DNA from: Amblyomma americanum
Taxonomy: Eukaryota > Arthropoda > Arachnida > Ixodida > Ixodidae
Direction: 5' to 3'
Length of the DNA stretch: 64,000 nucleotides
NCBI RefSeq assembly: GCF_052857255.1
Contig: NC_135498.1
Span: 118,334,281-118,398,280 of the forward strand
Shown: in pieces, positions 41,205-50,105 of the stretch
Layout: every line of letters starts with the position of its first letter
Position numbering within the stretch: the first letter of the stretch is position 1
Position numbers and translations under genes: made by a program
Notes under the pieces: model-generated
Told to the model about the DNA's origin: nothing
The model's database searches: none
The model's input: only the letters and a program-made list of their open reading frames with translations

Positions 41205-41769
41205 ATTTTCAATCAGATGCAATCAATTTCAATCAGATGCCGTTATTTATTGTATGCAAGCTCTGGCATTACAAAATACACAATAGTCAATCCTACGGCC
41301 TCTAGATGGAGACCTTTAACCCCTCGTCCTATTGTAATGAACCAGTTCCATTCCTCGAATGTGCAAGCAATCTCACTTAGGAGAGGAAAAATTAGGTCAA
41401 CTCTGCTGCTCCAAGGCACCAAAGTTTGCAAGCATCGAATACCTTATATAAAGGCGCTATTTTTAAGCGCGAACAGCTCGTACTTCTCTGTGTTAGTAGG
41501 TAAGAGCTAGAGGGGGAGATGAGCTCGACTTTAGAGGAAAAATGGGGCAGGCGCTCCTACTGAGGCTCACAGAATCATTACAGGACAAGTGTGAAAGGCG
41601 TTGGGACAAAATTTAGAGGACACTTGAGATTCGTCTTTAGGAGTGACGTGACAGCGCGTCGCTGCATTGCCGAGGAGTACACGGAACGCCATCGCCCGTT
41701 CGGCGCGACGCGTGGCCAGTTGGACAAATTAATTAATGGACGCCTTTTTCACATACCTCGGCAGTCACC
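41205..41769. other. No gene; dispersed repeats
   Basis: 41216-41240 repeats CAATTTCAATCAGATGC-like units. 41285-41460 resembles 38990-39120. 41640-41735 belongs to the family also seen at 8600-8720 (minus) and 44730-44830. Confidence 0.45.
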
Positions 41770-41882
41770 CGAGCCGGTCTGTAAGGGAAGGAAAATGAAA
41801 TTTCATTGCTTTTAAGGAAAGGAAATGATGCCTGTCTGAAATTTCTCTCTGGACGTCCGGATCGCGCGGTAAGGGAAGGAAC
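41770..41882 (-). repeat. Two SINE 3' fragments
   Basis: GTAAGGGAAGGAAAATGAAA then TTTTAAGGAAAGGAAATGAT and GGACGTCCGGATCGCGCGGT, minus orientation. Confidence 0.6.
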
Positions 41883-41885
41883 CGA

Positions 41886-41998
41886 CCGGTCAATCAATTA
41901 AACAATCGATAGACCAATAAATCGATCGAACAATCGAAAAATCGATCGATCAATCCACGATAAAGCAATTGATAAACGAATCCATCAATCAACCCTTA
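41886..41998. repeat. Degenerate CAAT/ATCGATC array
   Basis: A simple-sequence region built of CAATCAAT, AATCGATC and CGATAGAC-like units, with no coding potential. Confidence 0.8.
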
Positions 41999-42015
41999 AC
42001 GCTATCGCGATAAAA

Positions 42016-42136
42016 TTCCTTCTCTTACGGCGCGGTTCAGGTGTCCACCGTGATGCGCCATTTTTCGCTCACGGCCAAAGACGCCGACGCCGACGACACA
42101 GGTTTTCTGTGACAAGAGCTTCTTAACGCTGTCGGG
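42016..42136 (+). repeat. SINE 3' scrap and dispersed tick repeat
   Basis: CTTACGGCGCGGTTCAGGTG is a SINE 3' scrap. 42056-42136 (GACGCCGACGACACAGGTTT, CTTCTTAACGCTGTCGGG) is the dispersed repeat seen inverted at 7956-8030. The DNA transposon begins right after it. Confidence 0.55.
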
Positions 42137-42154
42137 TTAAGGGCACAGGGTAAG
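42137..42154 (+). repeat. Left terminal inverted repeat
   Basis: TTAAGGGCACAGGGTAAG, identical to the reverse complement of 44703-44720. Transposase would bind and cleave at or just inside this edge. Confidence 0.95.
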
Positions 42155-42555
42155 GTAACATTAGAAAAAAAATCGTTTTTTTTCTTTTGGAATTTTAGAA
42201 GTTCAATTCTTTCTACACATGTTCCATGATCGCACTTTACTCGAAAGCCATATTTACGGCTGAAAAACGCTTTTTCCGAAACCAAGTAGTGAGCGGCCAC
42301 GCCCCCTTTCAGGATTAACGTCAATTTTTTCAACCAAGTCCACCACCTGATTTCAAAACTTGTCTAAAATCAGCTACATATAAAAAATTGTCTGGCAACT
42401 ATTGTACAGCTCCTCTTTTTTAGCCAAGACAGTCCTGAGACGCTTTGCACGTTTTTTCCACGTTTCTGCAACATTCATGCAGCTGCGTCCGAGTGCTATC
42501 CCTTTCGATCAGTATTGTAAATTGTGCCGGTGTTGGTTGCTGCTGATAAGTTGAG

Positions 42556-44172
42556 ATGCCCAGGGCAAAGAAGGCCTTCGTCAGGCGTGAATTTTACGGC
42601 AACCGCTACGCTCATCGTGAAAAAGCAAAAGGATGTCCACGACCGAATGAGATCCCGAACGCCGAACGCGCCAGCTCCTCGACATCGAAGCTTTCAAGAT
42701 TTTCTCTGTGCTTCCAGGAAGAGGATGTGCTACAGAGCAGCAGCCAATATGCCTTAATGGACATGGACGGCATTTGTGCCGCAATTACACAGATTTGTGT
42801 GTGCAGAGAGTGCGGTGTAAGTGTTGAGCTCATCGAAATTGTGACAAAACGGGTAGGTGTTGCAAGCGTTTACAGTTTGAACTGTGAAGTGTGTAGTGCC
42901 GCACAACGATTTGAGACGTCGAAGAAAACTACTACTGGCCTCAATGAAGCCAACCTCAGGTTAGTGTATGCCTTGAGGTCCATTGGTAAGGGAATGGCTG
43001 CAGGAAATATACTCTGTGCTATGCTAAACCTTCCTAAGCCGCCTACAAAGTTTGCGAAATACAATCAAGAGCTTCTAGGTCACATCGAAGCTGCTGCTCA
43101 GGAGTCGATGAAAAAGGCAGCTGACGAAGCTGTGCAGCTGAATGAGGGGGATAAAAACATCGCAGTTGCTCTTGATGGAAGCTGGCAGAAGCGAGGCCAT
43201 ACTTCCAATAACGGCATAGTCTCTGCGACCAGTGTAGACTCTGGGAAAGTGCTGGATGTGGAGGTTTTGTCTAAACGCTGTCCAAAGTGCAGCATCAAGA
43301 GTACAAACAGTGACCCCCTTCATAGAGAGGTGTGCCAAAGCAACTACCAAGGCACCAGCGGTGGAATGGAAGTCGCAGGAGCACTGAAAATTTTCGGCAG
43401 GAGTGAGGAGCTTCACGGCGTTCGATACGTCAAATACCTTGGGGATGGTGACAGCAAGGCTTTTATGGCTGTGAAGGCACAAATGCGATATGGTGATTCC
43501 GTTGAAATATCCAAGGTTGAGTGCATAGGGCACGTGCAAAAAAGGATGGGCACAAGGTTACGAAGGCTAAAAAAAGGAAACAAAGCAGGAAAACTCTCTG
43601 ATGGAAAGAGCCTCTCAGGCCGAGGCCGACTGACTGATGCAGTAATAGACAGGCTCCAGACGTACTATGGTTTGGCCATCAGACGAAATGTAGGAAACCT
43701 GGATGAAATGCGAAAGGCCGTTTGGGCAACCTTCTTCCACTTATCGGTTACAGACGATGACCCATGCCATGGACTTTGCCCAAAGGGACCTGATACGTGG
43801 TGTGCCTTCAACAGAAGTCAGTCAGAGGGCAAGCCATTTTTCCACAAGGAGAGTTTGCCTGCATCTGTCTTGGAGGCTATCAAACCCATATATAGGGAGC
43901 TATTGAAGGCTGAGCTCCTAGAGAAGTGCCTGCATGGGCGAACTCAAAATGCAAATGAGTCGTTCACCCATGTTGTTTGGGAACGCGCGCCAAAGAATGT
44001 GTTTGTTAGGCTTCGGACCCTACGGATGGCAACATTGGATGCTGTTCTTTCATTTAAAGATGGTAGCATCGCACGGGCCAACGTTTTGAAGGCGTGTGGA
44101 TTGAACCCAGGGAGCAACACCATCAAGTGGCTGAGGGAAGCTGACCATAAGCGCATGTACTTTGCGGACTGA
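42556..44172 (+). CDS. Transposase, Mutator-like domain (Kolobok-like)
   Basis: A 538-residue intact frame from ATG to TGA, the only long undamaged ORF in the window. N-terminal ~70 residues are basic. C-V-C-R-E-C (81-86) and C-E-V-C (110-113) suggest a zinc-binding region. The catalytic core has A-L-D-G-S-W-Q-K-R-G (D207), Y-L-G-D-G-D-S-K-A-F (D297/D299), a C-I-G-H-V-Q-K-R motif (C323, H326) and T-Q-N-A-N-E-S-F (E468), together a DDE triad of the type in Pfam's Mutator-like transposase domain. C-H-G-L-C-P (404-409) adds further cysteines. It would cut and paste the element through its end repeats. Leader from the left repeat to the ATG is ~400 bp and the trailer ~530 bp. No splice sites are needed. 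Whether the family is best named MULE or Kolobok is inferred from the TTAA ends. Activity is untested. Confidence 0.85.
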   Translation: MPRAKKAFVRREFYGNRYAHREKAKGCPRPNEIPNAERASSSTSKLSRFSLCFQEEDVLQSSSQYALMDMDGICAAITQICVCRECGVSVELIEIVTKRVGVASVYSLNCEVCSAAQRFETSKKTTTGLNEANLRLVYALRSIGKGMAAGNILCAMLNLPKPPTKFAKYNQELLGHIEAAAQESMKKAADEAVQLNEGDKNIAVALDGSWQKRGHTSNNGIVSATSVDSGKVLDVEVLSKRCPKCSIKSTNSDPLHREVCQSNYQGTSGGMEVAGALKIFGRSEELHGVRYVKYLGDGDSKAFMAVKAQMRYGDSVEISKVECIGHVQKRMGTRLRRLKKGNKAGKLSDGKSLSGRGRLTDAVIDRLQTYYGLAIRRNVGNLDEMRKAVWATFFHLSVTDDDPCHGLCPKGPDTWCAFNRSQSEGKPFFHKESLPASVLEAIKPIYRELLKAELLEKCLHGRTQNANESFTHVVWERAPKNVFVRLRTLRMATLDAVLSFKDGSIARANVLKACGLNPGSNTIKWLREADHKRMYFAD

Positions 44173-44702
44173 GCAACACGACAGCTTACAAAAGAGGCCC
44201 GACAGTCAAAACGACAAGCCGAAAAGCAAAAAAATGACGGCGACAGTGACTACGAAGCAGGGGGCTATTAAACCAATTACTATGGAGGCGTTTCGGCGAA
44301 TAAAAAATGGTTTTTCACATCTTTTTTCTCTTTACGCTCTATTTCAAAACAGTGTTTTTTCTTACAAAGGTACCATTATTTCCAATGCCTTTCAAGACAG
44401 ACGGTTGATTTTTTTTTGCAATCATCTACATAAGTGTGGCCAACTACTGAACTAGAATTAAGCAATTTCACAGAGCAGTTATTCTGTTATAAATTTTGAA
44501 ATGCGCAAAGAAAGGCCAGATTTGTGTACTGCCGGGAAAAATGTTATTAAAAATCGAATTTTCAACACATTTCAAATATTCTAGTTCAGTAAAAAGAGCA
44601 CAAAATTTGGCAAACAATGATATATGTATTATTAGGCTACTGTTAATAGTTAGTGAGAAACATGTACCTCAACATGGCCTAAAATGGATGGGAAGTATAG
44701 GG
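44173..44702. other. 3' untranslated part of the DNA transposon
   Basis: AT-rich, with no supported ORF. A short frame at 44162-44455 overlaps the transposase end and has no recognisable content. Confidence 0.6.
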
Positions 44703-44720
44703 CTTACCCTGTGCCCTTAA
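44703..44720 (-). repeat. Right terminal inverted repeat
   Basis: CTTACCCTGTGCCCTTAA, perfect inverse of the left repeat. Confidence 0.95.
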
Positions 44721-44977
44721 AAAATTGGGGTCGCTTAACCTTCAAGAGTGGGACGTGACCGCGTGTTGCAGCGTTGCGAAGGAACGTCATAGCGCCCTCG
44801 GTGCGACGCTTTGCCCGCTGGACAATTTAAGGAAAGGAAATGACACCTGTCTCACATATCTCGGTGGACACCCGAACCGCGCCGTACGTAAGGGACGAAA
44901 AGCGAAATGAAAATTGGTTTTAGGGTAAGAAAATTCTCATACATATGCCAGTGGGCACCCGAACCGTGCCGTAAGAA
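44721..44977 (-). repeat. Dispersed repeat and SINE 3' fragments
   Basis: 44730-44826 continues the dispersed repeat interrupted by the transposon. 44827-44977 holds two SINE 3' fragments (GTGGACACCCGAACCGCGCC and GTGGGCACCCGAACCGTGCC). The second appears to continue at 45296-45357 beyond an inserted SINE. Confidence 0.55.
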
Positions 44978-45295
44978 AATAATAATAGTAATTGGTTTTT
45001 GGGGAAAGGAAACGGCGCAGTATCTGTCTCATATCGTTGGACACCTGAACCGCGCCATAAGGGAGAAGATAAAGGAGGGAGTGAAAGAAGAAAGGAAGAA
45101 AGAGGTGCCGTAGTGGAGGGCTCCGGAAGAATTTCGACCACCTGGGTATCTTTAACGTGCACCGACATCACACAGCACACAGGCGCCTTACCGTTTTGCC
45201 TCCATAACAACGCAGCCACCGCGGTCGGGTTCGAGCCCGGGAACTCCGGATCACTAGCCGAGCGCTCTAAACACTGGGCCACCGTGGCGGGTTGC
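44978..45295 (-). repeat. SINE, near full length
   Basis: AATAATAATAGTAATTGG tail to ACTGGGCCACCGTGGCGGG head, with B box GGTCGGGTTCGAGCCCGG complement. Flanks GCCGTAAG and GCCGGAAG suggest an 8-bp duplication with one change. Confidence 0.88.
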
Positions 45296-45360
45296 GCCGG
45301 AAGGGAAGGAAAATTAAATCGAAATTGGTCTTAAGGAAAGGAAATGACGCTGTCTCACAC

Positions 45361-45668
45361 ACGCGGTGGCTCATTGGTTAGGGGCGCTCGGCTACTGATT
45401 CGTAGTTCCCGGGTTCGTACCCGACCGCGGCGGCTGCGTTTTTATGGAGGCGAAACGCTAAGGTGGCCGTGTGCTGTGCGATGTCAGTGCACGTTAAAGA
45501 TCCCCTGGTGGTCGAAATAATTCCGGAGCCCTTCACAACGGCACCTCTTTATTCCTGTCTTCTTTCACTCTCTCCTTTATCCCTTCCCTTACGGCGCGGT
45601 TCAGATGTCCGCCGATATATGAGACAGATACTGAGCCATTTTTTCCACCAAAAACCATTTATTTATTC
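45361..45668 (+). repeat. SINE, full length
   Basis: ACGCGGTGGCTCATTGGTTA head, GGGTTCGTACCCGACC B box, body, end CCACCAAAAACCATTTATTT. Confidence 0.9.
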
Positions 45669-46350
45669 TTTACTTCCAAACCGCGGTGCCGACTACTACT
45701 ACTACAACGCCGATGGCTTGTCGACCGAACGAGGTGCATACGCTGTCGTGTAAAAAATTAGGGGGGGTGGCAGTTTGTTGACCTATAGTGCGGCGAGGCG
45801 AAAGCTTTTAGCGCGTTGTTGATGCTTGTGTCACTGATGTGTAGTTAAGAAGGAAGTTAAGTACACAATTTTTACTACATATACGTTGGCAGAAGCAGAC
45901 TAGTCGTTAGCACGCTCGGCTGCGGAAGTGAAGGATGGTGGCTCGAATTGCGCCGCGCGCAAGGATTTTTTTCTTATCGAGTTGACGTCCTTTGGTTGAC
46001 AGCTACAGTGTGACAGTTTTCGCGAATGAACGGACGAAGATGAAGCCGATTCCGGCGCATTCGCTCATTGGTCTTTTGTCGCTGTGTAGCGGGGGAAGTA
46101 GTACGCATGCGTTTGCCCGCATTCTGAGACTCCATTGAAGGGAGCGGAGGGAGGTTGCGCGGCACCCGACTCGGTCGACAGCTGCGAGGCGTCCGGCGCG
46201 GTGTCTGCACGCGCGCCGGTGGCGCCCCCTCGCGCATGCGCACTGAACCAACAATGGTGCAGAAGCGTAACGGATGGACGGACAGGGTCGTTGACGCGAG
46301 TATGAGGCATTAAAGGCTTTTGCCTTAAAATTTCGAGAGGACACAACTAC
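45669..46350. other. No gene; tRNA-like head at 45900-45965
   Basis: 45900-45965 (TAGTCGTTAGCACGCTCGGC, then GGTGGCTCGAATTGCGCCGC) has A- and B-box-like parts of another tRNA-derived SINE. 46080-46260 is GC-rich with CGCATGCGC-type motifs. No supported ORF. Confidence 0.35.
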
Positions 46351-46577
46351 CCACCGGAGTGGCTGAGTGGTTAGCGCGCTCGGCCACTGAGTCGGAGTTC
46401 CCGGGCTCGAACCCGGCCGCGGTGGCCGCGTTTCGATGAAGGCGGAATGCAACAGGCTCCCGTGTGCTGCGGAATGCCGGTGCACGTTAACGATCCCCAG
46501 GTGTTCAAAATTAGTCCGGAGCCCTCCACTACGGCGCCTCTTCCTTTGTTTCACTCCATCTTTTATCCCATCCTTTT
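46351..46577 (+). repeat. SINE, diverged, 3' truncated
   Basis: CCACCGGAGTGGCTGAGTGG head, GGGCTCGAACCCGGCC B box, GTGCACGTTAACGATCCCCA middle. It is followed tail to tail by a minus fragment. Confidence 0.85.
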
Positions 46578-46580
46578 AAA

Positions 46581-46692
46581 AAAATTTCTTTGGAGAAATG
46601 AAATGTCGCAGTATATTGCACATATCGGCGGACACCTGAACCGTGCCATAAGGAAAGGGATAAAAAAGGGACTAAAAGAAGAAAGGAAAAAA
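46581..46692 (-). repeat. SINE 3' fragment
   Basis: TTTCTTTGGAGAAATGAAAT, GGCGGACACCTGAACCGTGC and AAGAAGAAAGG boxes in minus orientation. Confidence 0.75.
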
Positions 46693-46696
46693 AATG

Positions 46697-46862
46697 ATGC
46701 AAGCGTCTGGAAGGCGCTGAAGTAACGAGCGTTAGATGTTTGGTAGCGCTATATATTGTCCATGCGATTACCATGTGAGTGAGCTGCCGAGTGCAGACGT
46801 CACGGCCGCCATGTTAAGCCTAACCATGACTAAATATTAACCTAAATAGGCAATACTGTTTT
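46697..46862. repeat. Dispersed repeat, uninterrupted copy
   Basis: Continuous version of the repeat that is split at 32440-33100. It ends at AAATAGGCAATACTG, where the Penelope-like element begins. Confidence 0.6.
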
Positions 46863-47030
46863 TCAGCAGCGCAGGGGACAAAGGACGTGCAAGTGCATAG
46901 ACACGGCGCTGAACTTACAACTGGTTTATTGAGGTGATTATCACTACTTAAATACAGTGGCAACCAATCTCAAATGAAAAGACAGATACACAAAACAGAT
47001 TGACGAAAATGATAATTCCTGAGCACAGGT

Positions 47031-48602
47031 CTACAGTTGCACAAGACCAGCTGCGCACGTTTTTCTATTCTCATCAAAGAAACGTAGTTCTTTTTCAGAC
47101 AGAGCTATTGAGGCAACGCTTACGCATTCATCATTGAGTTTATGGATTTCATGAGCTTCAATGATTTCACGAGTAATTTTTGTTCTATTATCTGACAGCA
47201 CTTGACACTGAGTGAAAAAAGGATAACATGGCAGTTTTTTGTTCTTTTTTCTTTCCTCTGTACAGTCTCTGCAATGAATGCCAAGGTGACGGGAAGCGGT
47301 GCCGCTCACATTGTTGTGTTCCCGCAACCGGTCGTTGAGGCAACGACCAGTTTGCCCCGTGTAGTGCTTGCCACATGTAAGCGGAAACCTGTGCACAACA
47401 TTGCTGCTACATGGTACAAAACCTTTTTGGTGTTTCTTATCGCAGCCAACCATCCTTTCATTGCTGCTGTTTACAATATAGCAGAGTTTGGAGAGCTTAT
47501 CGGGCGCGGAAAAAACAACGTTTACATCGGCACGTGCTCCCACCCTTTTCAGATTATGTGAAATGCGGTGTAGATAAGGAATAACCACATAGTTTCTTTT
47601 TTCTTCCTTGCGCCTTTCAGTGGAATCTCTGCGGCCTGAATTAATGATTTCTCTTAACAGGCTCTCTGATATTGCAATCAGAAGGTCGGAAGGGTAGCCT
47701 GCTGCTTGTAAGCGTACCACCTGATTTTGATAGCTGTCTTGCATCGCATGATGGCATGATTTTTCTAGGGCATTTCTTAAACACGACTTTGCGATGCCGC
47801 GCTTTACAAGCTTAGAATGGGCAGAAGCGAAAGGCGTGAGGAGCTTCTGGCATCGTGGCTCGTAACGCCAGCACACATGGCTATTGTTGAGGCACATGGC
47901 AAGATCTAAAAAACGTAACTTTCCTTCAGAAGGCGTTTCATGCGTCAAAACAAGAGGGTCAAGACAGGTGTGAACAATTGATAAAACTTTCGAGACCGAG
48001 GCCTCTTCGTCAGTAACTGCACATGTCATAAGAACTAAAAAATTATCTACAAACCTAAAAACACGAGCCACGCTTTCGTCTAGTTGACTATCAAAGAGCC
48101 TGTCATGGTGCGCGAGATAAATGTCGCTCAGTATCGGAGCTATGCATGAACCAATGCAGACGCCATTGCTCTGGAGGCAAACAGATTCATTCCAGGTGGA
48201 AAATGTCGAGTTAAGGTAAAAAGTAAGGAGTTCCAAGAAGTTGCTATTGCTGATGCCTGCAGAATTCTGGAAAGCTACCACACCAAAGGAATCAATGCAT
48301 TCTTCAACGCTTGCCAGCAGTTTCTTTTGCGGAAGGGAATAATATAAATCTTTTATATCGATAGAGCAGGCCGAAAAGCCTTTCCTTGGGTTTTCTTGCA
48401 AGAAAGCGATTACTTCGTTAGAAATCTTCACCTGAAAGGGGTCGTCAATGGGTAAGAGTTTCAGCTTGCCTTGCAAAAATAACGCGACAGACTTTTGCCA
48501 TGTGCCATCCTCGGTGACTATTGCTCGAAGTGGGCAGTCCAGCTTGTGAGTTTGGCTGTGAAGAATATCTTTAAGCAGGACCCCTTGCTTTTCTCTAAAC
48601 AC
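47031..48602 (-). pseudogene. Penelope-like RT with GIY-YIG nuclease
   Basis: A 523-residue open frame. The listed first codon is GTG and an in-frame stop lies a few codons upstream, so this is the downstream part of a broken ORF. RT motifs: C-S-I-D-I-K-D-L-Y-Y-S-L-P (79-91) with the first aspartates, G-V-C-I-G-S-C-I-A-P-I-L-S-D (147-160), and R-F-V-D-N-F-L-V-L (183-191), where the usual Y-V-D-D is F-V-D-N. The linker has cysteines/histidines (C-S-S near 398, H404, C410). The GIY-YIG region is G-K-H-Y-T-G-Q-T-G-R (411-420), L-R-E-H (426-429) and R-E-I-I-E-A-H-E (478-485) with candidate catalytic glutamate. Such proteins copy RNA at a nuclease-made nick. The Asp-to-Asn change at the metal-binding pair would be expected to cripple polymerisation. 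Confidence 0.82.
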
Positions 48603-48693
48603 TTGGCTAGGATTCCAAATTCATTTGTGCACACATTTTCCGTGGTCGGGCTTTCACTTTACTTTGAGCGACTTCGCTTCTCTGCCGGAAAAT

Positions 48694-49104
48694 TTAACTG
48701 ATAGCATTTTCTGCTTTCGATAAGTAGAGCGCTTTTGGCATCACAGCAGAACCTCCGTCTTTATCAGCCTGTAATAGGGTCAGCGAGTTCTTTAAAAACG
48801 AAACGGTGAATTTGATTGCAATTCTACACCTGGTAGGTTTACACTTTGTCAAAATGTCCACTCCGTCTGAAACACATCGGACCACTTCAGGAGCCGCTGC
48901 AAGGCTGGAAACTTGTCTCACCATCGCAAGAAGTTCCGGTGCCGATCGCCTGGGTTCCACGGCGAACTTTGGTCCTCGTCTAAGGACGTCTTGTACTTGT
49001 TCCGGCAAGGACACTTCACCGTAGGTGTGGACCGGACCGGCTGTCGTGTTTAATGCGCGATAAGACGCTAGCTTCGCAAAATCATCGGTACAAGGACACA
49101 AATG
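48694..49104 (-). pseudogene. Penelope-like ORF, N-terminal part
   Basis: The frame runs H-L-C-P-C-T-D-D-F-A-K-L ... G-P-K-F-A-V-E-P-R-R-S-A-P-E-L-L-A-M-V ... L-Q-A-D-K-D-G-G-S-A-V-M and stops at 48694. G-P-K-F-A and A-D-K-D-G-G are N-terminal and first RT-region motifs of Penelope-like proteins. About 90 bp and a frame change separate it from the downstream part. Its upstream end at 49104 meets a SINE, so the true N terminus is lost. Confidence 0.75.
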
Positions 49105-49110
49105 CGGCTG

Positions 49111-49340
49111 AGGCAGCGTTTCGATGGAGCCCAACCGCAAACGCGCCAGTGTGCTGTGCCGTCAGTGGGCATTGTAGACCCCCAGATGGTCGAAATTATT
49201 CCGGAGCCCTCCACTACGGCACCTCTTTCTTCCTTTCTTAGTTCCTCGTTTATCCCTTCTTTTAGGGCGCAGTTCGGGTGTCTCGCAGACATTTGAGGAA
49301 TTTACTGCGACATTTCCTTTATTTAAGTATGTAAATTGTA
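49111..49340 (+). repeat. SINE, 5' truncated
   Basis: Partner of 8861-9092: GCGTTTCGATGGAGCCCAAC to CATTTCCTTTATTTAAGTAT. Confidence 0.82.
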
Positions 49341-49545
49341 AATTGGTTCTGGGGGAAAGGAAATGGCGCAGTATCTCATATCTCGTCGGACACCTAAACC
49401 GCGCCGTAAGGGTAGGGATAAAGGAGGAACTGACTGAAGAAAGGAAGGAAGAGGTGCCGTCCGGAGGGCTCCGGAATAATTTCGAGCACCTGGGGATCTT
49501 TAACGCGCACTGACAAATTTTTGTTTTCATTTTTGCCGTGTTCTT
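49341..49545 (-). repeat. SINE 3' half
   Basis: Partner of 9093-9283: ATTGGTTCTGGGGGAAAGGA to CACCTGGGGATCTTTAACGC. Tail to tail with the preceding SINE. Confidence 0.82.
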
Positions 49546-49578
49546 GTATTATAATGAAAATGCTAGTTTATAGGAAAG

Positions 49579-49770
49579 ACATGGCGCCCATGTTCTGTGT
49601 GATGAAAGATCCACAGGTGGTGTAAATTATCCAGGAGCCCTCTACTACGACAACTCTTTATTTCTTTTCACTAAAAGTTTCCTCCTTTCTCTTACGGTGC
49701 GGTTGGGGTGTCCGCCGAGATTAGACAATTCTTGCACCGTTTCCTTTCCTGAAACAACCTATTTTTAATA
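49579..49770 (+). repeat. Diverged SINE, 5' truncated
   Basis: Partner of 9635-9829; GATCCACAGGTGGTGTAAAT and GGTGCGGTTGGGGTGTCC boxes. Confidence 0.6.
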
Positions 49771-49782
49771 ATTATAATTAAT

Positions 49783-49887
49783 TTTTTGGGAAAGGAAATG
49801 GCGCAGTATCTGTCTGATATATCGGCGGACACGTGAACCGCGCCCTAAGAAAAGGGATAAAGGAGGGAGTGAAAGAAGAAATGAAAT
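49783..49887 (-). repeat. SINE 3' fragment, copy-2-specific
   Basis: TTTTTTGGGAAAGGAAATGG through GGGATAAAGGAGGGAGTG, inserted at the tail of the next SINE. No counterpart in copy 1. Confidence 0.75.
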
Positions 49888-50105
49888 AATTGGTGTTTGA
49901 GGAAAGGAAATGGCGCGGTTTCTGTCCCATATATTGTTGGACACCTGAACCGTGCCGTAAGGGAAGGAATAAAGGAGGAAGTGAAAGAAGAAAGGAAGAA
50001 ATAGGTGCCGTATTGGAGGGCTCCGGAATGATTTCGACCACCTGGGGATCTTTAACGTGGACTGACGTCGTACAGCACACGGGCGCCTTAGCGTTTTGCT
50101 GGCCG
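49888..50105 (-). repeat. SINE, head missing
   Basis: Partner of 9830-10065: AATTGGTGTTTGAGGAAAGG to GCGCCTTAGCGTTTTGCT. Confidence 0.82.

Larger units (their letters stand above)
42137..44720 (+). mobile_element. Complete DNA transposon, Mutator/Kolobok-type
   Basis: 18-bp perfect terminal inverted repeats: TTAAGGGCACAGGGTAAG at 42137-42154 and its reverse complement at 44703-44720. They bracket a single long transposase gene. The outermost TTAA could be part of the repeat or a duplicated TTAA target, in which case the element is 42141-44716 with 14-bp repeats starting GGGCACAGGG. TTAA duplication is characteristic of the Kolobok and piggyBac superfamilies. The protein does not look like piggyBac, so Kolobok is favoured. 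Sequence just outside continues the same dispersed repeat on both sides, consistent with a clean insertion. Confidence 0.85.
46863..49104 (-). mobile_element. Penelope-like retroelement
   Basis: Minus strand, ~2.2 kb. The 3' end reads CAATAAACCAGTTGTAAGTT then CAGCGCCGTGTCTATGCACT and ends near 46863 against the dispersed repeat. The 5' edge coincides with the start of block C copy 2 at 49105. It encodes reverse transcriptase plus a GIY-YIG nuclease, the signature of Penelope-like elements and unlike the APE-type LINEs elsewhere in the window. The coding region is in two frames. Confidence 0.85.

Noticed and set aside
42137..44720. piggyBac assignment for the DNA transposon
   Set aside because: TTAA ends fit, but the protein has the A-L-D-G-S-W-Q-K-R-G / C-x-x-H / N-E-S-F pattern of Mutator-like domains and lacks piggyBac-type sequence.
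46003..46554. 183-codon minus frame
   Set aside because: It reads through the antisense of a SINE into GC-rich sequence. A second overlapping frame is equally open, and no domain is seen.
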